Shown here: piece after piece, positions 34,996 to 44,193 of the stretch
Position numbering within the stretch: the stretch's first letter is position 1
Layout of the letters: each line of letters begins with the position of its first letter
Assembly: GCF_038592905.1 (NCBI RefSeq)
Contig: NZ_CP151943.1
Location: 220,001-284,000, forward strand
Origin: Neobacillus sp. FSL H8-0543
GTDB lineage: Bacteria > Bacillota > Bacilli > Bacillales > Cytobacillaceae
Direction: 5' to 3'
Length of the DNA: 64,000 nucleotides
Notes under the pieces: model-generated
The model's input: the letters and a program-made list of their open reading frames with translations, nothing else
The model's database searches: none
Told to the model about the DNA's origin: nothing
Translations under genes and position numbers: made by a program

Positions 34996-35748
34996 TCACT
35001 TCATCTTCATGAACTGCATTCGTTGATTAAATAGGCTTGGGTAGGATAAAAATCCAAGCATGATACTCGTTACAGCTGCTGTTGTTAATAGGAGAAACAG
35101 AATAAGCAATTGAAATTGAACTGCTTGAATTGGGCTTGCGCCTGCAATGATTTGACCGCTCATCATCCCTGGAAGCTGAACAAGTCCAATCGTTTTCTGG
35201 CTCTCAATGGTTGGAATCATGCTTGCTTTAATCGATGTAATCAGCTGTGTATGGATGGCTTGCTTCGGAGTCCCGCCAACAGATAGGATAAGTTCCGTTT
35301 GTTCCTGGTTTGTATCCACTTCTGCTATAAAACGATTCAAAAACAGGATGGCGAGCACCATGGAGTTTCCAATCATCATCCCGCTGATTGGGATGATATA
35401 CTGTGCCGTAGCTGGTGTAATCTTGAATCCAAGTAGAATACCTTGTGTTAATACTTCAATGAAAACTAACGTGACGGCTACTTTCCATGTGATCCCTTTA
35501 ATTGCTTGACCTTTTTTTCTCGCATTTTGAGTAGCAGCAACAATCATCACGACTACCATCAATAACATATAAAGGATGCTTTCTGAATCAAAGACAAACA
35601 TTAGAATATACCCAACTACGAATAATTGGATAATAGATCTTACTACAGCAATAATGGTATCCTTTTCTAACCCAAGGTTAAAGGTTTTGGATAAGAAAAC
35701 AGGAATCAACACAAAAACAAGTGCAATGGCAAGGGCAAGGGTACTCAT
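34996..35748 (-). CDS. fetB: FetB-like ABC exporter permease (UPF0014)
   Basis: A 250-residue membrane protein with about seven hydrophobic segments of the YbbM/FetB/STAR2 family. The conserved segment SVGGTPKQAIHTQLITSIKASMIP and QLPGMMSGQIIAGASPIQAV are family hallmarks. In Escherichia coli FetAB is an iron exporter; homologues in plants handle aluminium-related sugar export, so the substrate is not certain. It overlaps fetA by four bases. Confidence 0.88.
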   Translation of the reverse strand: MSTLALAIALVFVLIPVFLSKTFNLGLEKDTIIAVVRSIIQLFVVGYILMFVFDSESILYMLLMVVVMIVAATQNARKKGQAIKGITWKVAVTLVFIEVLTQGILLGFKITPATAQYIIPISGMMIGNSMVLAILFLNRFIAEVDTNQEQTELILSVGGTPKQAIHTQLITSIKASMIPTIESQKTIGLVQLPGMMSGQIIAGASPIQAVQFQLLILFLLLTTAAVTSIMLGFLSYPSLFNQRMQFMKMK

Positions 35749-36476
35749 TCCAATTCCCCCTTTACAAATTGTATTACTTTTTCATTTACAGGAGCATTCA
35801 ATAGTTCACTTTTGCCAGCCTCAATGACTTCCCCTTCCATCATCACCCAAGAGTAGGTTCCAATTTCTTTTGCTTGCTGCAAATTATGAGTAATCCAAAC
35901 AATTGTTACACCATACTTCTCATTGATTTTTACGATAAGTTCTTCTATTTCTTTTTGTGATACTCGGTCCAAAGCAGATGTGATTTCATCTAGCAATAAT
36001 ATTCGAGGATGATTTACGAGTGTACGGGCAATGGATACCTTCTGCCGCTGTCCACCTGATAAGTCTCTAACATTTCTATGTAAAAATTCCTCACTCAAGC
36101 CAACATCCTTTAATAAATCCTTTGCTGCCTTTTCAGCCAGATTTTTCCCTTGCAGTGTTAGTGGTAACCCTATATTTTGTAGCACATCCCCATTGATCAT
36201 CGGTGCACTTTGAAGCGCAATTCCTACTAACCGGCGCAGTTCCACTGGAGCAAAGCTGCTAATTTTCTTGTCTTTAATATATATTTCACCTGAGTCTGGT
36301 GATAGGAGTCCGTTACAAAGCTTCAACAACGTTGTCTTTCCAGCACCCGAAGGACCTACCAACGTTGTAATCGTCCCCTCATAAAAGGATCCAGTAATAT
36401 TTTTTAATATATGGTTATCGTCAGAATAAAAATTTACTTTGTTAAAGTGGATAGCTGGTGTTAGGATTGCTGTCAT
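35745..36476 (-). CDS. fetA: FetA-like ABC transporter ATP-binding protein
   Basis: A 243-residue ABC ATPase with Walker A LVGPSGAGKTTLL, signature LSGGQRQKVSIARTL, Walker B ILLLDEITSAL and the H-loop WITHNLQQ. It pairs with the FetB permease gene that it overlaps by four bases. Bacillus subtilis has the same pair as YjkB/YjkA. Confidence 0.9.
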   Translation of the reverse strand: MTAILTPAIHFNKVNFYSDDNHILKNITGSFYEGTITTLVGPSGAGKTTLLKLCNGLLSPDSGEIYIKDKKISSFAPVELRRLVGIALQSAPMINGDVLQNIGLPLTLQGKNLAEKAAKDLLKDVGLSEEFLHRNVRDLSGGQRQKVSIARTLVNHPRILLLDEITSALDRVSQKEIEELIVKINEKYGVTIVWITHNLQQAKEIGTYSWVMMEGEVIEAGKSELLNAPVNEKVIQFVKGELE

Positions 36477-36548
36477 TCTTTCACTTCCTTTAATATCATG
36501 ATTGCGAAATACTGGTGAATATTGTCTATTTTAATGTACTCATTTATA

Positions 36549-36564
36549 CTTAACCTATGTTAAG
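36549..36564 (+). promoter_or_regulatory. Perfect inverted repeat upstream of the VOC gene
   Basis: CTTAACCTATGTTAAG is a perfect 6-4-6 inverted repeat 44 bases before the start codon, followed by the A/T-rich TTATATAAA. It could be an operator of the small VOC gene. Confidence 0.4.
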
Positions 36565-36607
36565 TTTAAAAGCTTATATAAACAACTAAAAAGGGGGAGT
36601 AAAAAGT

Positions 36608-36979
36608 ATGAAACTTGGTGCATTTTCTGTAAGTTTGAACGTAACAGACATTAATAAATCAAAAGAATTTTATGAAAACCTAGGATTTCAAAGCTTTGGC
36701 GGTGACATTTCACAAAATTGGCTTATTTTGAAAAATGAAAATTGCATAATTGGACTATTCCAAGGAATGTTTGAAAAGAACATCCTGACTTTTAATCCAG
36801 GATGGAATGAAAATGCGGAGAATATTGAATCTTTTACAGACGTTCGTGAGCTTCAAAAGCAGCTTAAAGAAAAAGGTATCAATATGCTGTCAGAACCAAT
36901 TGAATCAAATGAAGGACCAGCACATTTTATTATAGAAGATCCAGATGGGAACCAGATTCTTGTTGACCAACATAGATGA
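36608..36979 (+). CDS. VOC (glyoxalase/bleomycin resistance-like) protein
   Basis: A 123-residue single VOC-module protein. It begins KLGAFSVSLNVTDINKSKEF and ends with the typical FIIEDPDGNQILVDQH. Candidate metal ligands are sparse (no N-terminal His), so it may be a non-metal or binding-only member; the function is unknown. AAAGGGGGAG precedes the ATG. It is a single gene opposite in direction to its neighbours. Confidence 0.82.
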   Translation: MKLGAFSVSLNVTDINKSKEFYENLGFQSFGGDISQNWLILKNENCIIGLFQGMFEKNILTFNPGWNENAENIESFTDVRELQKQLKEKGINMLSEPIESNEGPAHFIIEDPDGNQILVDQHR

Positions 36980-37010
36980 AAAAGAGGAAATAACGAAACG
37001 TATTCAAAAT

Positions 37011-37082
37011 GGGCCTAATGGACTCGAGCCATAGACCTCACGCTTTTCAGGCGTGCGTTCTAAGCTGCTGAGCTTTAGGCCC
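37011..37082 (-). pseudogene. Decayed tRNA-Ile copy (tRNA pseudogene)
   Basis: This 72-base segment matches the intact tRNA-Ile at 34656-34729 with two bases missing and several changes. The anticodon loop now reads CTGAAAA (anticodon GAA), the D stem has a mismatch, and the T loop starts with C instead of T. The conserved T54-A58 contact is therefore lost and the product is unlikely to be a working tRNA. About 40 bases beyond it (37083-37120) still resemble the 3' half of tRNA-Gly. Confidence 0.8.
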
Positions 37083-37185
37083 ATGTTTATTTGAAGAGGG
37101 TGAAGTGATCTCACGGATTGTTCTAGTTTTTAGCAACAAAATTTCGTCTTATCTTTTATTAAAGGTGGAGGAATTTCCTGCTCTA

Positions 37186-37629
37186 TTATTTATGAAATAA
37201 AATATTTTCTAATGTCTTTGCATTTTCTTTATCTAACGTTCCATATCCTTCTTTTACATTGTTACTAATAATAGTTGCCGTATCATTACTTTGATTGAAC
37301 CAAATCTGGTATTCAAATAATCTTTCAGGCATATTCTCATCATATCTGAAAAACAGGGTCGCCTTTACATCTTCTTTTCTAGCCATTTTAGGTTCTACAT
37401 TTGGTTTCCACTTAATTTGTTCAAATGCTTTTCTTAACGCATCTATCGTTTCTTCATCAGTAATCATTCCAGCTTCTTCATAGCTATCATCATCTGCCTT
37501 AACCACTTCAACATCTACTCTGGTAAGTTGTTTAAAGTCAAACTCATTCGGAGCTTTATTTGTACAGCCTATTAGAAACATTGCGGAAATAATACAGATG
37601 ATAAAGCAGATATTCGTTTTTTTCGACAA
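37186..37629 (-). CDS. Putative lipoprotein of unknown function
   Basis: A 147-residue protein with a lipoprotein signal: KKTNICFIICIISAMFLIGC, the Cys of the lipobox at about residue 22. The mature part (VEVVKADDDSYEEAGMITDE, then ATLFFRYDENMPERLFEYQI) resembles small extracytoplasmic Bacillus lipoproteins that I cannot assign to a named family. It is a single gene between the tRNA pseudogenes and the amidohydrolase operon. Confidence 0.75.
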   Translation of the reverse strand: MSKKTNICFIICIISAMFLIGCTNKAPNEFDFKQLTRVDVEVVKADDDSYEEAGMITDEETIDALRKAFEQIKWKPNVEPKMARKEDVKATLFFRYDENMPERLFEYQIWFNQSNDTATIISNNVKEGYGTLDKENAKTLENILFHK

Positions 37630-37682
37630 AAAACCAACCCCTACTATCCTTAATTTATCCAGTTTATCAATATCAATATCAA

Positions 37683-38543
37683 TTAATCATTGGATAAATA
37701 AGCTTTTATTTTAGGAAACACTTTGATAGCTGTGTTGTAGAAAACATCCTGATGATACGACTTTGGAATGATATCCTGGATGAAATCGATATATGGATTG
37801 ATAGGGGTAAGCGGCCAATCGGTTCCAAATAAGAACTTCTCATAGTTATTGGTAAATGTTAAGGCGTGCAGAAGATGATCAAAAAATCTTGTTTCTTGGA
37901 GCCGCTTAATGTCACCATCCGCTCCAACAACAAGTCCTGATAAATCTGCGAATACGTTCGAATTTTTATAAACAACCTCTGCACCATCAAGGACCCACGG
38001 ATCTCCAAAATGAGCCATCATTATGGTCATGTCCCTGTGCTTTACGGCCACATCATCAATCGCTAGCGGATGTGAGAATCGCAGTCTCCCCCGCTCCGAA
38101 TATGTGTCCCCTGTATGATAAACGACCGGGACACTGTATTTCTTTGCAATTTTGTAAACAGGTTCATAGACTTCATCATAGGCATAAAATGGATAATACC
38201 CTAAGTAGATTTTAATACCGACACAATCAGGCTTTTGGACATCCTTTTCTAATTGCAGAAGTGCCGCCTCATCCAGCCGAAATGGATTAATTCCAGCACA
38301 ATAAACAATGTTTTTCGGGATGACCTTGGTTAAATCTATCCCCATTGGTGACGGGGAAGCTGAATCAGGAAATCCTTCCCCAGCTGTTTCGGTAACCCCC
38401 ATCGCAATCCCTAATACGATGTTATTTTCTGCAAATTCCCTTTCAATCCCCTGAAACGAGTAATCTACTTTCGAAATGTCAGTGGCTGTTTCGTGAAAAC
38501 TTCTTATATCTGAATAATGAATATGTGCGTCAATTATTTTCAT
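37683..38543 (-). CDS. Amidohydrolase family protein (amidohydrolase_2)
   Basis: A 286-residue TIM-barrel metal-dependent hydrolase. The first metal site is DAHIHY at residues 5-10; later conserved positions are VVYHTGDT, MMAHFGDPW and FGTDWPLTP, as in the amidohydrolase_2 family (decarboxylases and hydrolases). The substrate is unknown. The ATG overlaps the end of the long upstream gene by 14 bases and has GAGGTAGAAA before it, so the two proteins are made together. Confidence 0.85.
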   Translation of the reverse strand: MKIIDAHIHYSDIRSFHETATDISKVDYSFQGIEREFAENNIVLGIAMGVTETAGEGFPDSASPSPMGIDLTKVIPKNIVYCAGINPFRLDEAALLQLEKDVQKPDCVGIKIYLGYYPFYAYDEVYEPVYKIAKKYSVPVVYHTGDTYSERGRLRFSHPLAIDDVAVKHRDMTIMMAHFGDPWVLDGAEVVYKNSNVFADLSGLVVGADGDIKRLQETRFFDHLLHALTFTNNYEKFLFGTDWPLTPINPYIDFIQDIIPKSYHQDVFYNTAIKVFPKIKAYLSND

Positions 38544-41500
38544 TTTCTACCTCATTAAATGTCATTCGGCGGAGATCCTCTGCTTCATCTGCACTAAGAA
38601 TATTATCTGACCCTAAGATGAAGGATGGAGCTGAAAGGAATTCCATGCCATTCGCCATTTGCATATCTCTCCATATGGATACAAGCATAACCTCTTTGTT
38701 CATATAGGCTTCGATGTTAATCGCTTCCCGGTCAGCGATTAGTTGTAGCACTTCGTCACCAGTAGTTGAAGCAACGATTACATGGTCTGATAATTCTGTT
38801 TGAATCTCTGTACTCCCTGCGACATAGGTTCTGTTACTTCCTGCGCTTTTTACCGTTCCAACGGCAAAGGCACCTTCCGTATACCATTTCTTATAATGCA
38901 TATACGTACCAGTGTTTTGAAGAATTTTCGTGACAACCGCTACAACCGGAACGCCAGGCAGCATGACATAATATTGTTCAATACCAAGGCCTTTAAATTC
39001 TTCATTATTGGTGAAATTTGTTGAAATCTTAAGACCCTTCCAGACTCTTCCTTCATTATCAATGAGAGATCCATCGCTAACGATGGTTTTTTCGTTTACA
39101 AAGGATTTTTGATTGATCCCGTGTAAAACGAAACGAATCCCTCCACTCCATGGATTCCACCATGCACGTGGCTGAAGTGATGGAAATGACGTATCTAACC
39201 ATTCTTTTCCCTTAATTTTCAGAGAAAATACCGTTGGATAAAAGGTTTCGGCTGCAGCAATCGATATCTCACCATTACTTGCTTCCAGAATCTCCAACCC
39301 GTCTCTCGTACATTTTTGAAAGCTAATTAAGTGAGTAGATGGATTCATGGATAAAGCTTTTTTAAAATCTCGCACCCCATTTATCTCATACTCCGCTACC
39401 ACAGATGAAAGTGGAGAAGGATTGCTCTGAACAACTTCACGTACTTCTCTTTTTTCATCCTCTACCGCTAGAATTGTCGATTTTCCTTTATTAAAAGAAA
39501 CTTCTCCTTGTAAATACCCAGCTTTTCTGTCAATCAACACAGCTTCTTGCCCAGTTGTCTGTATAAATAAATCATCAGCAGTTGCGGCTGTTCTCACCCT
39601 TTTTCTCAAGGCAAACTCTCTAAATTCTTCCCAGCTTTGGTAGGCCCCAAACGAATGATATACAGGCTTCGTTTTAACCTCACCATTTGCTTGAATATTC
39701 CCAAGCGCATGTTCTACATACATATACCAATTTTCAAAATTAATTTTTGTTTCCTTTGGCCAGGTGATTCCGTGGGCATATGGCTCATACCGAGAAAATA
39801 ACCAGTTTTCAGTCAGCTCATTACTATTCCACTTACCATATTCTGAGTATGCTCGTTCCTCCACTTTTACAACATGATCATTCAGCACAAAAACTGGCTT
39901 AAACAGCTCATGATAAATAGGCTGCATCATCCAGATCGGTTGAGTTATGTCTGAATGATTATTCCGAACAATATAAGATTGCTCGAGTAATCCTTCAGCA
40001 TACAGCTTTGACACACTGACTACTTCCACATCCGCAAAGTCTGAGGATTGATAGGTTGCATATAAAACCATCACACCGTTTTCTTCCTTATATTCTACTA
40101 AACTAGGTTTGCGTTTTGAGAATTCACTTGAATAAGGCTTGCCGAGCTTCGGAAACATCCCAATCGTCTTTTGTGTTCCCTTCGTTAATCGGCCCGGAAT
40201 GAGATCATTGTCAAATTTACTCAAATACAGATGATACAACCCGTTATAAATATGCCAATAATCTTCACATTCCCCATAAAAACGGCCGCCTAAACCTTTA
40301 AACCCTATGCTGATTTGCTTGATAAAAGACTGCTTGATCCCATTTTTCTTTTCCACCTCAACCTCAATTGTCGGGGCATAAAATCCATAGTTTATAAGTG
40401 TGTAAGGAACAACGATCGAAGTCTTTTCTTTTGGAGCTAATTTTACCTTAAAAGTTGATTGCTTTAATGACACAAGCTTATGCTTCGGAATGTTCAATGT
40501 ATAGGTTGTCAAGTCATTCACATTATTTTCTACGTCAAGATAATAGACAGCCTCTTCATTTACAAAACACTGTGACCCAGGTACAACACCTGTAATCTTT
40601 GCCGGCCATTTCGGTAAAATGCCTACAGCAAACTTCGCTTTTTTACCATTAATCCAAACATTTGTGACAACAGAAGGATGCGTTCTCCAATTGCTTTGCT
40701 CTTCTTCTAACTTTTCAAGCTGAAAAGCCGCTTCAATTACCGTCTCATCCTCAACCGTTAGGGATTGCTCAAACGCATATCGAACAATTTTATCGTTTTC
40801 TCCTTTGAACTGAATAGGAAGCGGTTTTCCTGTCTTATTTTTTATATGATAGCGAACTGTGTAGCTTGCATCACAAACGAGTGTAAAGTTTTCAACTGAA
40901 ACGGTAATCGCGTACTCATTGGTCTCAATCGATCGAAGTCCGCGTCCTGTCCGTTCGAATTCCATTCGCAGCTGATTGCCATTCGAATCCCACGTATACT
41001 CGTAATACGTAAAATCATTATCCTTTCTGCCATCTGGACTGACCTCAACAACTCTCGTGCTTGCTTCATACCAATTCACGTTTGAAAAATAATCCATGAC
41101 GGCTTCGGTATTTAACACCGTTGGCATAAAGTTCATTAGATGTGTCGTATCATCTCGATCTTCCCAAAAAAATCCACACTTCTTATACAAAGGAACAGCC
41201 TTTGTATTCCCTGCCCATGTGTACAGATCAAGCCTTGGCCAGTTCAACTCGGTTACTCTTTCTAACGCTTTTAAGACGAGAAGCTTCCCGATTTTTTGCC
41301 CGTGGTAATCCGAACGCACATTTAACAAAGGAATATATAATGCTCCTCCATCTTCACGGTATTCAGATAACCCGCAGTACCCTGCAACCGTGTCTCCATC
41401 CATCGCTAAATAGAGATGAAGATTACTCGAATTTGCTTCTTGAATTCGCACTTTTTCCTCCGTCGTCACCTGGGAATCTCCCCCCCACCCGTCTCGGCTT

Positions 41501-41580
41501 AGATTCCACATTTCCGCAACGCCGGCTGCAAGACCTTCATGATACTCAACAATCTCAATATTTCGTTTTGTTTGTTCCAT
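38530..41580 (-). CDS. GNAT acetyltransferase fused to a large beta-rich region
   Basis: A 1016-residue protein. Residues about 5-155 form a GNAT N-acetyltransferase (NVRSDYHGQKIGKLLVLKAL is the acetyl-CoA loop, then KKCGFFWEDRD). The remaining 850 residues are rich in beta strands, Trp and Tyr, without signal peptide; segments such as SLQPRAWWNPWSGGIRF recall mutarotase-like sugar-binding folds, but I cannot assign a family. The start at 41580 (MEQTKRN) has GGAGG eight bases upstream. It is the first gene of a two-gene operon with the amidohydrolase. Confidence 0.82.
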   Translation of the reverse strand: MEQTKRNIEIVEYHEGLAAGVAEMWNLSRDGWGGDSQVTTEEKVRIQEANSSNLHLYLAMDGDTVAGYCGLSEYREDGGALYIPLLNVRSDYHGQKIGKLLVLKALERVTELNWPRLDLYTWAGNTKAVPLYKKCGFFWEDRDDTTHLMNFMPTVLNTEAVMDYFSNVNWYEASTRVVEVSPDGRKDNDFTYYEYTWDSNGNQLRMEFERTGRGLRSIETNEYAITVSVENFTLVCDASYTVRYHIKNKTGKPLPIQFKGENDKIVRYAFEQSLTVEDETVIEAAFQLEKLEEEQSNWRTHPSVVTNVWINGKKAKFAVGILPKWPAKITGVVPGSQCFVNEEAVYYLDVENNVNDLTTYTLNIPKHKLVSLKQSTFKVKLAPKEKTSIVVPYTLINYGFYAPTIEVEVEKKNGIKQSFIKQISIGFKGLGGRFYGECEDYWHIYNGLYHLYLSKFDNDLIPGRLTKGTQKTIGMFPKLGKPYSSEFSKRKPSLVEYKEENGVMVLYATYQSSDFADVEVVSVSKLYAEGLLEQSYIVRNNHSDITQPIWMMQPIYHELFKPVFVLNDHVVKVEERAYSEYGKWNSNELTENWLFSRYEPYAHGITWPKETKINFENWYMYVEHALGNIQANGEVKTKPVYHSFGAYQSWEEFREFALRKRVRTAATADDLFIQTTGQEAVLIDRKAGYLQGEVSFNKGKSTILAVEDEKREVREVVQSNPSPLSSVVAEYEINGVRDFKKALSMNPSTHLISFQKCTRDGLEILEASNGEISIAAAETFYPTVFSLKIKGKEWLDTSFPSLQPRAWWNPWSGGIRFVLHGINQKSFVNEKTIVSDGSLIDNEGRVWKGLKISTNFTNNEEFKGLGIEQYYVMLPGVPVVAVVTKILQNTGTYMHYKKWYTEGAFAVGTVKSAGSNRTYVAGSTEIQTELSDHVIVASTTGDEVLQLIADREAINIEAYMNKEVMLVSIWRDMQMANGMEFLSAPSFILGSDNILSADEAEDLRRMTFNEVENENN

Positions 41581-41812
41581 TCTGTGTACCTCCATTTGAA
41601 ATTAACTATGTCTCACATTTCTTACTTACCTTATTTCCTTCTTTTCCACTCGTTTGATAATTACTCATTTACAACTCCTCCTTGTAGTTTTTTAGTAAAT
41701 AATGGGTTGAACCCACTTTTTACTATACATGAGGTAAATTTAAGAAGTAAAGGAATTTTCCGAAAAATTGTAACAGGGGGTCAGGTGTAGTCTTTCTCTC
41801 TTGCAAAATAAA

Positions 41813-41856
41813 AAACCACACATAAATGTTGATATAACAACATTTATGTGTGGTTT
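41813..41856 (-). terminator. Long perfect hairpin, terminator-like
   Basis: Two 19-base arms (41813-41831 and 41838-41856) are perfectly complementary around a six-base loop; T residues follow on the minus strand. It lies 146 bases after the first terminator of the xdh operon; the flanking 41581-42001 region contains no gene. Confidence 0.7.
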
Positions 41857-42001
41857 AATGTTAAAAAAATGAACTATATTAATTTTCCATTACCCTAACC
41901 TTTCCATTGTTTACATTAGCTAAAAAAAGTTTGGTGTTTGAGAAAAGTTGAATGGTTTTTGTTTCCTTGTTTACAGAAGATTACTGTGTAAAATTTGTAA
42001 A

Positions 42002-42022
42002 GCGAAGCTGTAAAAGCTTCGC
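42002..42022 (-). terminator. Hairpin after the xdhC-like gene
   Basis: GCGAAGC and GCTTCGC pair around a seven-base loop, 18 bases after the stop codon; a T-rich stretch follows on the minus strand. Confidence 0.7.
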
Positions 42023-42039
42023 CTGTTTCTTCCTTCTTC

Positions 42040-42834
42040 TTATCTACTTAACTGTTCCACTCTTAAAGGCTTGTGTTCTCTGCTTACTTTAATGATCTCC
42101 CCGATAATGGCGATGGCAATTTCAACTGTTGTTTCCGAGCCAATCTCCAAGCCGATGGGAGAACGAACCTGCTCCAGCTGTTCAGCAGTGACTCCTTCAC
42201 CTTTTAATTTTTCAATAATGCTTATCGTCTTGCGTTTGCTGGCAACCATCCCAATATAGGCAATTGGAAATTGCAATGCCGTTTTTAATACAATATCATC
42301 ACGATCTTTTGTCACAATCAACACATATGACTTTTCATTTAGGTTGGCCGCGAGCAAAGCTTCCCCAATCTCCTCATTCACAAAAATGTTCGTCGCATTC
42401 GGAAAACGTTCCTTCGTGGCATAACCAACGCGATCATCAACAACACAATACGGATACTCAAGGGAATCTGCAAGCTTAGACAGCGCATGCGCTAAATGAC
42501 CGGCTCCAGCCAGAACAAGTTCCGGCCTGCTTGTATAGACTTCAATAAACACCCGTAATGTTCCGCCACAATTCATTTGAATTCCGTCTTTCGCGTGTTT
42601 GTTCAATTTGTATTCCACGATTTTTGATTTACCGTTTTGGAGCGCATTGACACTCTCTTGGATAATATAGAATTCAGCCAAACCCCCTCCGACAGTGCCT
42701 TCAATCGAACCATCGCGGTAAACAATCATTTTTCCAACATGCCTGGGAGTTGAGCCCCTTGATTCAATAATCATTGCTAGTGCAAAGGTTTCGTTTTGAC
42801 GTGCCAGCATGGCCACTTTTTCCATCAATAGCAT
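42040..42834 (-). CDS. XdhC/CoxF-like molybdenum cofactor insertion protein
   Basis: A 264-residue XdhC-family protein. It has the N-terminal IIESRGSTPRHVGKMIVYRD and TVGGGLAEF segments, and a C-terminal Rossmann domain (LVLAGAGHLAHALSKLA). XdhC proteins bind the molybdenum cofactor, help with its sulfuration and deliver it to the hydroxylase apoenzyme. It is the last gene of the molybdenum hydroxylase operon, 28 bases after the FAD subunit gene, with GGGGGGAG before the ATG. Confidence 0.9.
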   Translation of the reverse strand: MLLMEKVAMLARQNETFALAMIIESRGSTPRHVGKMIVYRDGSIEGTVGGGLAEFYIIQESVNALQNGKSKIVEYKLNKHAKDGIQMNCGGTLRVFIEVYTSRPELVLAGAGHLAHALSKLADSLEYPYCVVDDRVGYATKERFPNATNIFVNEEIGEALLAANLNEKSYVLIVTKDRDDIVLKTALQFPIAYIGMVASKRKTISIIEKLKGEGVTAEQLEQVRSPIGLEIGSETTVEIAIAIIGEIIKVSREHKPLRVEQLSR

Positions 42835-42862
42835 GAATAGCTCCCCCCTTTTTTAAAAAATA

Positions 42863-43732
42863 TCAATTCGGTTGATATTGCTTCGTGCTAAAAAAATAAC
42901 GTAATAGATTTAAGGCGACTGTTTTTCTGTATACAGCTGTGGAGCGCTGATCATCTATTGGTTTAATGATCTTATCGAAGGCTGCCACAACCTGCGCGAT
43001 GTCTGCATCTGCTAATGGTATGGTTTTTCCAAGCAACTTTTTCTCAATATCTAGGGAGCGAACCATTGTAGGTCCCACCGCCCCAAAGGCAAAGCGGACA
43101 TCATCAATTACAGCGCCATTAATCCTGATATAGCCTGCAAACCCTACCTTGGCAATGGCATCTGCATTGCGGTTGCCGACTTTCTCAAATACGACATGAG
43201 CACCTTCTTCTAATACGTTTGGCAATATAATTTCAGCCAAAATCTCATTTGGATCACGCTGCACCCTTCGCACACCTTGTATAAAATCACTAATCGCTAT
43301 AATACGTTCTCCAGAAACCGAACGCAGCAATAGCTTTGCGTTATAAACATATAATAATGGCAGCGTGTCACCGGCAGGAGAAGCGTTGCAAATATTTCCT
43401 CCCAATGTCCCTCTGTTTCGAATGGCCGGTGCCGCAATCGTTTTGATTGCTTTCTTTAAGGCAACAGGAATGAGCGGTTCTTCAAGTAATTCGCTATAGG
43501 TGCAGCAGGCACCGATGTGGAGATCCTTGCCATTATGGTACACACGTTTTAACTCAGAAAGGTGATCAATAAAAACAATTGGTTTCGGAATTTTCGGTGG
43601 GACTCCTCTTCGACTTTTGTGTAGGACCATGACATCGGTGCCGCCGGCAATAATCGCACAGTTTTCTTGATCCAATTGGCTCAACGTCTGGTCTAAGTGA
43701 TCAAAGCGATATGCGATTATTTTTTCTGCCAT
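42863..43732 (-). CDS. Molybdenum hydroxylase, FAD-binding subunit
   Basis: A 289-residue medium subunit of the xanthine dehydrogenase family. The FAD-binding motifs are CAIIAGGTDVMVLHKSR and TIAAPAIRNRGTLGGNICNA. It transfers electrons from the iron-sulfur clusters to the electron acceptor. It overlaps the iron-sulfur subunit gene by 16 bases. Confidence 0.92.
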   Translation of the reverse strand: MAEKIIAYRFDHLDQTLSQLDQENCAIIAGGTDVMVLHKSRRGVPPKIPKPIVFIDHLSELKRVYHNGKDLHIGACCTYSELLEEPLIPVALKKAIKTIAAPAIRNRGTLGGNICNASPAGDTLPLLYVYNAKLLLRSVSGERIIAISDFIQGVRRVQRDPNEILAEIILPNVLEEGAHVVFEKVGNRNADAIAKVGFAGYIRINGAVIDDVRFAFGAVGPTMVRSLDIEKKLLGKTIPLADADIAQVVAAFDKIIKPIDDQRSTAVYRKTVALNLLRYFFSTKQYQPN

Positions 43733-44193
43733 AAGCCGTCCCCTTTTTTCGCTGCCAGGTCAATCGCGTCGACAATCATATTGTAGCCCGTACATCGGCA
43801 CAGATTTCCAGATATACCCTCACGAATTTCAGCCTCTGTAGGATGAGAGTTTTTGGATAATAACGCGGCACTTGCCATGACCATCCCAGGAATGCAGTAA
43901 CCGCATTGTACTCCGCCGGCAATTGAATAGCTCTCATCTAATATCTTAAACTCCTCCGTATCCATAATTCCTTCTATCGTTACAATATCAGCACCATCAA
44001 TTGCGCCAATGGGAACTAGGCAGCTGTTTTGCAGGAGGTTATTCACAAAAACGCTGCAGGCTCCACATTCTCCTTCCCCGCAGCCTTCTTTTGTTCCGAT
44101 TAACTCAAACTCATCTCTGATTAAATCTAGTAATCTTGCAGTGGCAGGGGCGTCCGTTTCTACCGTTCTTCCATTAAGGGTAAATGTAATCAA
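43717..44193 (-). CDS. Molybdenum hydroxylase, [2Fe-2S] subunit
   Basis: A 158-residue small subunit with two clusters: the plant-type ferredoxin motif GCGEGECGACSVFVN followed by a distant Cys, and the helical-domain motif CGYCIPGMVM ... GNLCRCTGY. The ATG overlaps the stop of the large-subunit gene (ATGA-type), showing coupling. Confidence 0.95.
   Translation of the reverse strand: MITFTLNGRTVETDAPATARLLDLIRDEFELIGTKEGCGEGECGACSVFVNNLLQNSCLVPIGAIDGADIVTIEGIMDTEEFKILDESYSIAGGVQCGYCIPGMVMASAALLSKNSHPTEAEIREGISGNLCRCTGYNMIVDAIDLAAKKGDGLWQKK

Noticed and set aside
37011..37082. Functional tRNA-Phe (GAA)
   Set aside because: The body is that of tRNA-Ile with deletions, a D-stem mismatch and a lost T54; it is better read as a pseudogene.
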